Source: M30B80 sp965656935 (GTDB lineage: Bacteria > Pseudomonadota > Alphaproteobacteria > Rhodobacterales > Rhodobacteraceae). Taken from it: a DNA stretch of 64,000 nucleotides. The stretch lies in contig CBFHMG010000004.1 in the NCBI GenBank assembly GCA_965656935.1, positions 124,001-188,000 of the forward strand. Direction: 5' to 3'. A program made the position numbers and the translations under genes. Every line of letters starts with the position of its first letter. The first letter of the stretch is position 1. Below, piece by piece: positions 61,696 through 64,000 of the stretch. Under the pieces are notes generated by a model. That model was given only the letters and a program-made list of their open reading frames with translations. It was not told where the DNA came from and ran no database searches.

Positions 61696-62005
61696 GGCCG
61701 ACCTTAGGGGCAATCAGGGCGCTATGATCTGACGAGCCTAATGCAGCCGTTATGCGGGCGGGAATATCGGTGCTGATATCCTGTGGGTTTTTGCCATATC
61801 TTGCCTGCCGCAAAACCTGTTGGGTTGAGCTTTGGCGGCCAAGTATCTGAAATTATGAATGTAATCATTCTAAACCCATCGGCGGAAATACAGGACATGG
61901 CCCTGATATGGACCATGACCCCTAACGTTCCCCTAATGGATGGGCAGTCTTTTGCTGAGCCACCCCTTTTTGCAGCCCATTTTCCGCGCAGCGCTGTTGG
62001 TTTGG
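61696..62005. other. Non-coding stretch upstream of prtD
   Basis: No gene was supported in these 310 bp. Two inverted repeats were seen, GAATG-TAAT-CATTC (61857-61870) and CATGGCCC-N6-GGACCATG with one mismatch (61896-61917), which may be operators of the secretion genes. Confidence 0.5.
61896..61917. promoter_or_regulatory. Imperfect inverted repeat, possible operator of prtD
   Basis: CATGGCCC (61896-61903) and GGACCATG (61910-61917) match as an inverted repeat except at one position and are 6 nt apart. The site lies about 200 bp before prtD. Confidence 0.35.
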
Positions 62006-63046
62006 TCAGGTCTGTGGCAATGCGGCTTTCACGGCGGGGGCGACTTCGGTGCCAAGCAATGTGATCGAGCGTTGCATTGCTTCCGTATCCAGCATGGCCG
62101 TGCTCATCTGGAAAGACAGCCGCGATATGCCTCCAAGCGTGTTATGTGCGGCAAGCACCTTTTCACGAACTGAGTGCGGGCTACCCACCAAAAACGCTCC
62201 ATGCGGGCCGCACATTGCATCGAATTGTGGGCGGTTGGGGGGCGGGAAACCCCTTTCCTTCCCGATATCGGCCATCACATGCGCCCATCCGGGATAAAAC
62301 GCATCGCGGGCTTGCTCGTCGGTATCGGCGACAAACCCCATCGCATGAATACCAAGCTTGAGCGTCTGCGGCGGATGGCCTGCCTGTTGGCCTGCCGCAT
62401 AGTAAAGATCAACCAGCGGACGGAACCGCGCAAAACTGCCGCCAATAATTGCGATCATCAATGGTAGGCCAAGACGGCCCGCGCGCTCGAAGGAGGCGGG
62501 TGTTCCGCCAACGCCTAACCAGACGGGCAGTTTGTCCTGATAGGGGCGGGGATAGACGCCTTGGCCGCTTAATGCGGGGCGGAAGCGGCCTTGCCATGTT
62601 ACATGGGTGTCTTCGCGCAGCTTGAGCAGCAGATCGAGCTTTTCGGCAAATAGCGCGTCATAATTCTGCATGGCGAAGCCGAAAAGCGGATAGGCCTCAC
62701 CAAAGGAGCCGCGCCCCACAACAATATCGGCGCGCCCTTTGGAGATCAGGTCGATGGTGGCGAAATCTTGAAAGACACGAACGGGATCAGCGGCGCTGAG
62801 TACCGTCACGGCACTGCTGAGGCGGATATTGGTGGTTCGCGCAGCGGCGGCGGCAAGGATCACGGCGGGGGCTGCGTCAAGAAATTCGGCACGGTGATGC
62901 TCGCCCATTCCAAAGCAGTTCAGCCCCACACGGTCGGCGGTTTCAACCTCGGCAAGCAGGTTTTCCATCCGCTCGGCCGCAGGCACGATATGCCCTGTTG
63001 CGGGGTTGGGCATAAGGGCTGCGAAACTGTCGATGCCGATTTCCAT
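62006..63046 (-). CDS. Luciferase-like (LLM class) flavin-dependent oxidoreductase
   Basis: A 346-residue TIM-barrel flavoenzyme starting MEIGIDSFAALMPNPATGHI. Family segments are VGLNCFGMGEHHRAEFLDAA, RLSSAVTVLSAADPVRVFQD, RADIVVGRGSFGEAYPLFGF, and LPVWLGVGGTPASFERAGRL. Such enzymes use FMNH2 from a partner reductase to oxidise varied substrates; the target is unknown. It is followed by a gap before the secretion genes and lies 137 bp downstream of the GFA gene on the same strand. Confidence 0.9.
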   Translation of the reverse strand: MEIGIDSFAALMPNPATGHIVPAAERMENLLAEVETADRVGLNCFGMGEHHRAEFLDAAPAVILAAAAARTTNIRLSSAVTVLSAADPVRVFQDFATIDLISKGRADIVVGRGSFGEAYPLFGFAMQNYDALFAEKLDLLLKLREDTHVTWQGRFRPALSGQGVYPRPYQDKLPVWLGVGGTPASFERAGRLGLPLMIAIIGGSFARFRPLVDLYYAAGQQAGHPPQTLKLGIHAMGFVADTDEQARDAFYPGWAHVMADIGKERGFPPPNRPQFDAMCGPHGAFLVGSPHSVREKVLAAHNTLGGISRLSFQMSTAMLDTEAMQRSITLLGTEVAPAVKAALPQT

Positions 63047-63183
63047 GTCGTCTCCGATCCAAGCTCAAAGGCGCCGCTGCAAGGCGCGGGGCTCTCATGT
63101 CAGATATTGTGCCTGACGACGGCATTAAATGCGCGAATAAGCGCAGAAAATGCGCGCGGGGTGACCAGATCGCGGCGCGGTGG

Positions 63184-63591
63184 CTAGCCCGGCATCTTAT
63201 CGAAGGCGGGGATGGCGTCATCCAGCAGGGTCGCGGTCATTTTGCTGGAGGCATAGACATTCACTTTTGGCGCGAATTCTTCTTGTTCATTGATCACGCC
63301 CGCCCGCAGCCCAAGCATGCCGTCCCGCGCTGAGTTCTGCGTGAAAAGCGGTGTCCCGCAGGTGCCGCAGAAGGATTTTGTCATCGTGCTGCCGCGGTCG
63401 GATCTGTGTTGGAAGGTTTTCGGAGTGCCACTGACCGTGACATCGTCGCGCTTCATGATCATCAGCGTGGCATAGGCGCTGCCCGTAGATTGGCGGCAAT
63501 CGGTGCAATGGCAATTGGCCATGATAGGCACCTCGCCATTCGCGACAAAGGAAATCTCACCACAGAGGCATTGGCCTGTCAGCTTGGTCAT
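63184..63591 (-). CDS. GFA/CENP-V family zinc-binding protein
   Basis: A 135-residue protein starting MTKLTGQCLCGEISFVANGE. The zinc-binding pattern is CLCG, then NCHCTDCRQSTGSAYATLMI and SFCGTCGTPLF, that is several Cys pairs typical of the glutathione-dependent formaldehyde-activating family. The true substrate of most members is not known. It lies upstream of the LLM gene on the same strand and may be co-transcribed with it. Confidence 0.9.
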   Translation of the reverse strand: MTKLTGQCLCGEISFVANGEVPIMANCHCTDCRQSTGSAYATLMIMKRDDVTVSGTPKTFQHRSDRGSTMTKSFCGTCGTPLFTQNSARDGMLGLRAGVINEQEEFAPKVNVYASSKMTATLLDDAIPAFDKMPG

Positions 63592-63674
63592 CGGGTATCC
63601 TTTCGGGGGGCTGGCGTGTTTGCCTGACCGAGCCTAGGGGATTTCCACCAATCAGCAAGAAGAAAGAGGCGCTG

Positions 63675-64000
63675 TTACACGCCCAGATAGGTGTGGATTT
63701 TTGCGGGGTTCGCGCGCAATTCTGCGCCTGTCATCGTATCGAGATTGCGCCCGTTCTCAATGAAGGTTGCCTGATCGGCGACAGCCAAAATGGCGTCGAT
63801 CCGTTGCTCGACCAGAACCACCGCCAATCCGTCATCGCGCATGCGCAGGATGACATCGCGGATCAACTCGATCATCGAGGGTTGCAGCCCTTCTGTCGGT
63901 TCGTCCAGCAAAAGCACTTTGGGGCGCAGACACAGCGCGCGGGCGGTGGCCAGCATCTGTTGTTCGCCCCCCGAAAGGGTGCCTGCCGCTTGGTTCAATC
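63675..64000 (-). CDS. ABC transporter ATP-binding protein, LivF-like (C-terminal part)
   Basis: The gene runs off the right edge; about 108 C-terminal residues are visible. They hold the signature TLSGGEQQMLATARALCLRP, Walker B KVLLLDEPTEGLQP and the H-loop region VVLVEQRIDAILAVADQATF, ending NPAKIHTYLGV. The ending (VxxYLGV type) and the SGGEQQM signature suggest LivF of branched-chain amino acid, urea or amide transporters. The Walker A part is outside the window. Confidence 0.88.
   Translation of the reverse strand, partial: LNQAAGTLSGGEQQMLATARALCLRPKVLLLDEPTEGLQPSMIELIRDVILRMRDDGLAVVLVEQRIDAILAVADQATFIENGRNLDTMTGAELRANPAKIHTYLGV

Noticed and set aside
61783..62064. 93-codon plus-strand frame upstream of prtD
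   Set aside because: It overlaps the end of the LLM gene in antisense and lacks any family pattern.

Overview
The window looks like a chromosomal segment from an alphaproteobacterium of the Rhodobacterales (Rhodobacteraceae/Roseobacter group). The evidence is the GC-rich codon use, a LexA operator of the alphaproteobacterial GTTC-N7-GTTC type, the tightly packed trpG-trpD-trpC-moaC-moeA run followed by lexA, a TakP-like TRAP transporter, DUF2852 and Bpt genes, and several overlapping operons. About 60 protein genes were called. No rRNA, tRNA, insertion sequence, prophage or CRISPR array was seen. Genus and species cannot be set from the sequence alone.

Layout. 1-8.7 kb: the 5' end of eno, two EamA exporters, a Fur/Mur regulator, SelO, a GNAT acetyltransferase, a nucleoside hydrolase, gltA and gltX. 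8.8-19.3 kb: comEC convergent with an autoregulated lexA, then moeA, moaC, trpC, trpD and trpG as one overlapping unit, then a divergent polysaccharide deacetylase, then trpE. 19.3-26.5 kb: ppiD, an aminotransferase, ssb, a lytic transglycosylase, a Rieske oxygenase, and an ECF-type sigma factor divergent from a small EF-hand protein. 26.6-29.1 kb: ilvI and ilvH behind a transcription attenuator whose 15-residue leader peptide contains the run Ile-Leu-Val-Leu-Val. 29.5-34 kb: a complete TRAP transporter with an unusually large DctM. 34-36 kb: bpt, an RDD protein and a DUF2852 protein. 36.3-42.1 kb: a valine catabolism block (mmsB, 3-hydroxyisobutyryl-CoA hydrolase, acyl-CoA dehydrogenase, mmsA) with a divergent LysR gene. 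42.1-47.3 kb: a CBS protein, coaD, two tandem cyclophilins, a DUF3179 protein and an ABC-F ATPase. 47.3-52.4 kb: a DUF606 protein, a lipoprotein with a HEMTH motif, a KdgK-like kinase with a LysR gene, a small membrane protein and a dual-CDGSH protein. 52.5-56.5 kb: a DabB-DabA inorganic-carbon transporter with its own divergent LysR gene. 56.6-61.7 kb: a type I secretion ABC transporter and membrane fusion protein next to a likely secreted protein. 62-64 kb: a luciferase-like flavin oxidoreductase, a GFA-family protein and the 3' end of a LivF-like ATPase.

Most of the window is housekeeping or common metabolism. The least ordinary parts are: the type I secretion locus, whose neighbouring protein joins two Ig-like repeats to a nucleoside-hydrolase-like domain; the DabAB carbon transporter with an almost perfect inverted repeat in front of it; the ilv attenuator; the triple LexA half-site over the lexA promoter; the dual-CDGSH protein; and the sigma factor/EF-hand pair. 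Functions are assigned by reading family motifs; no database search was run.
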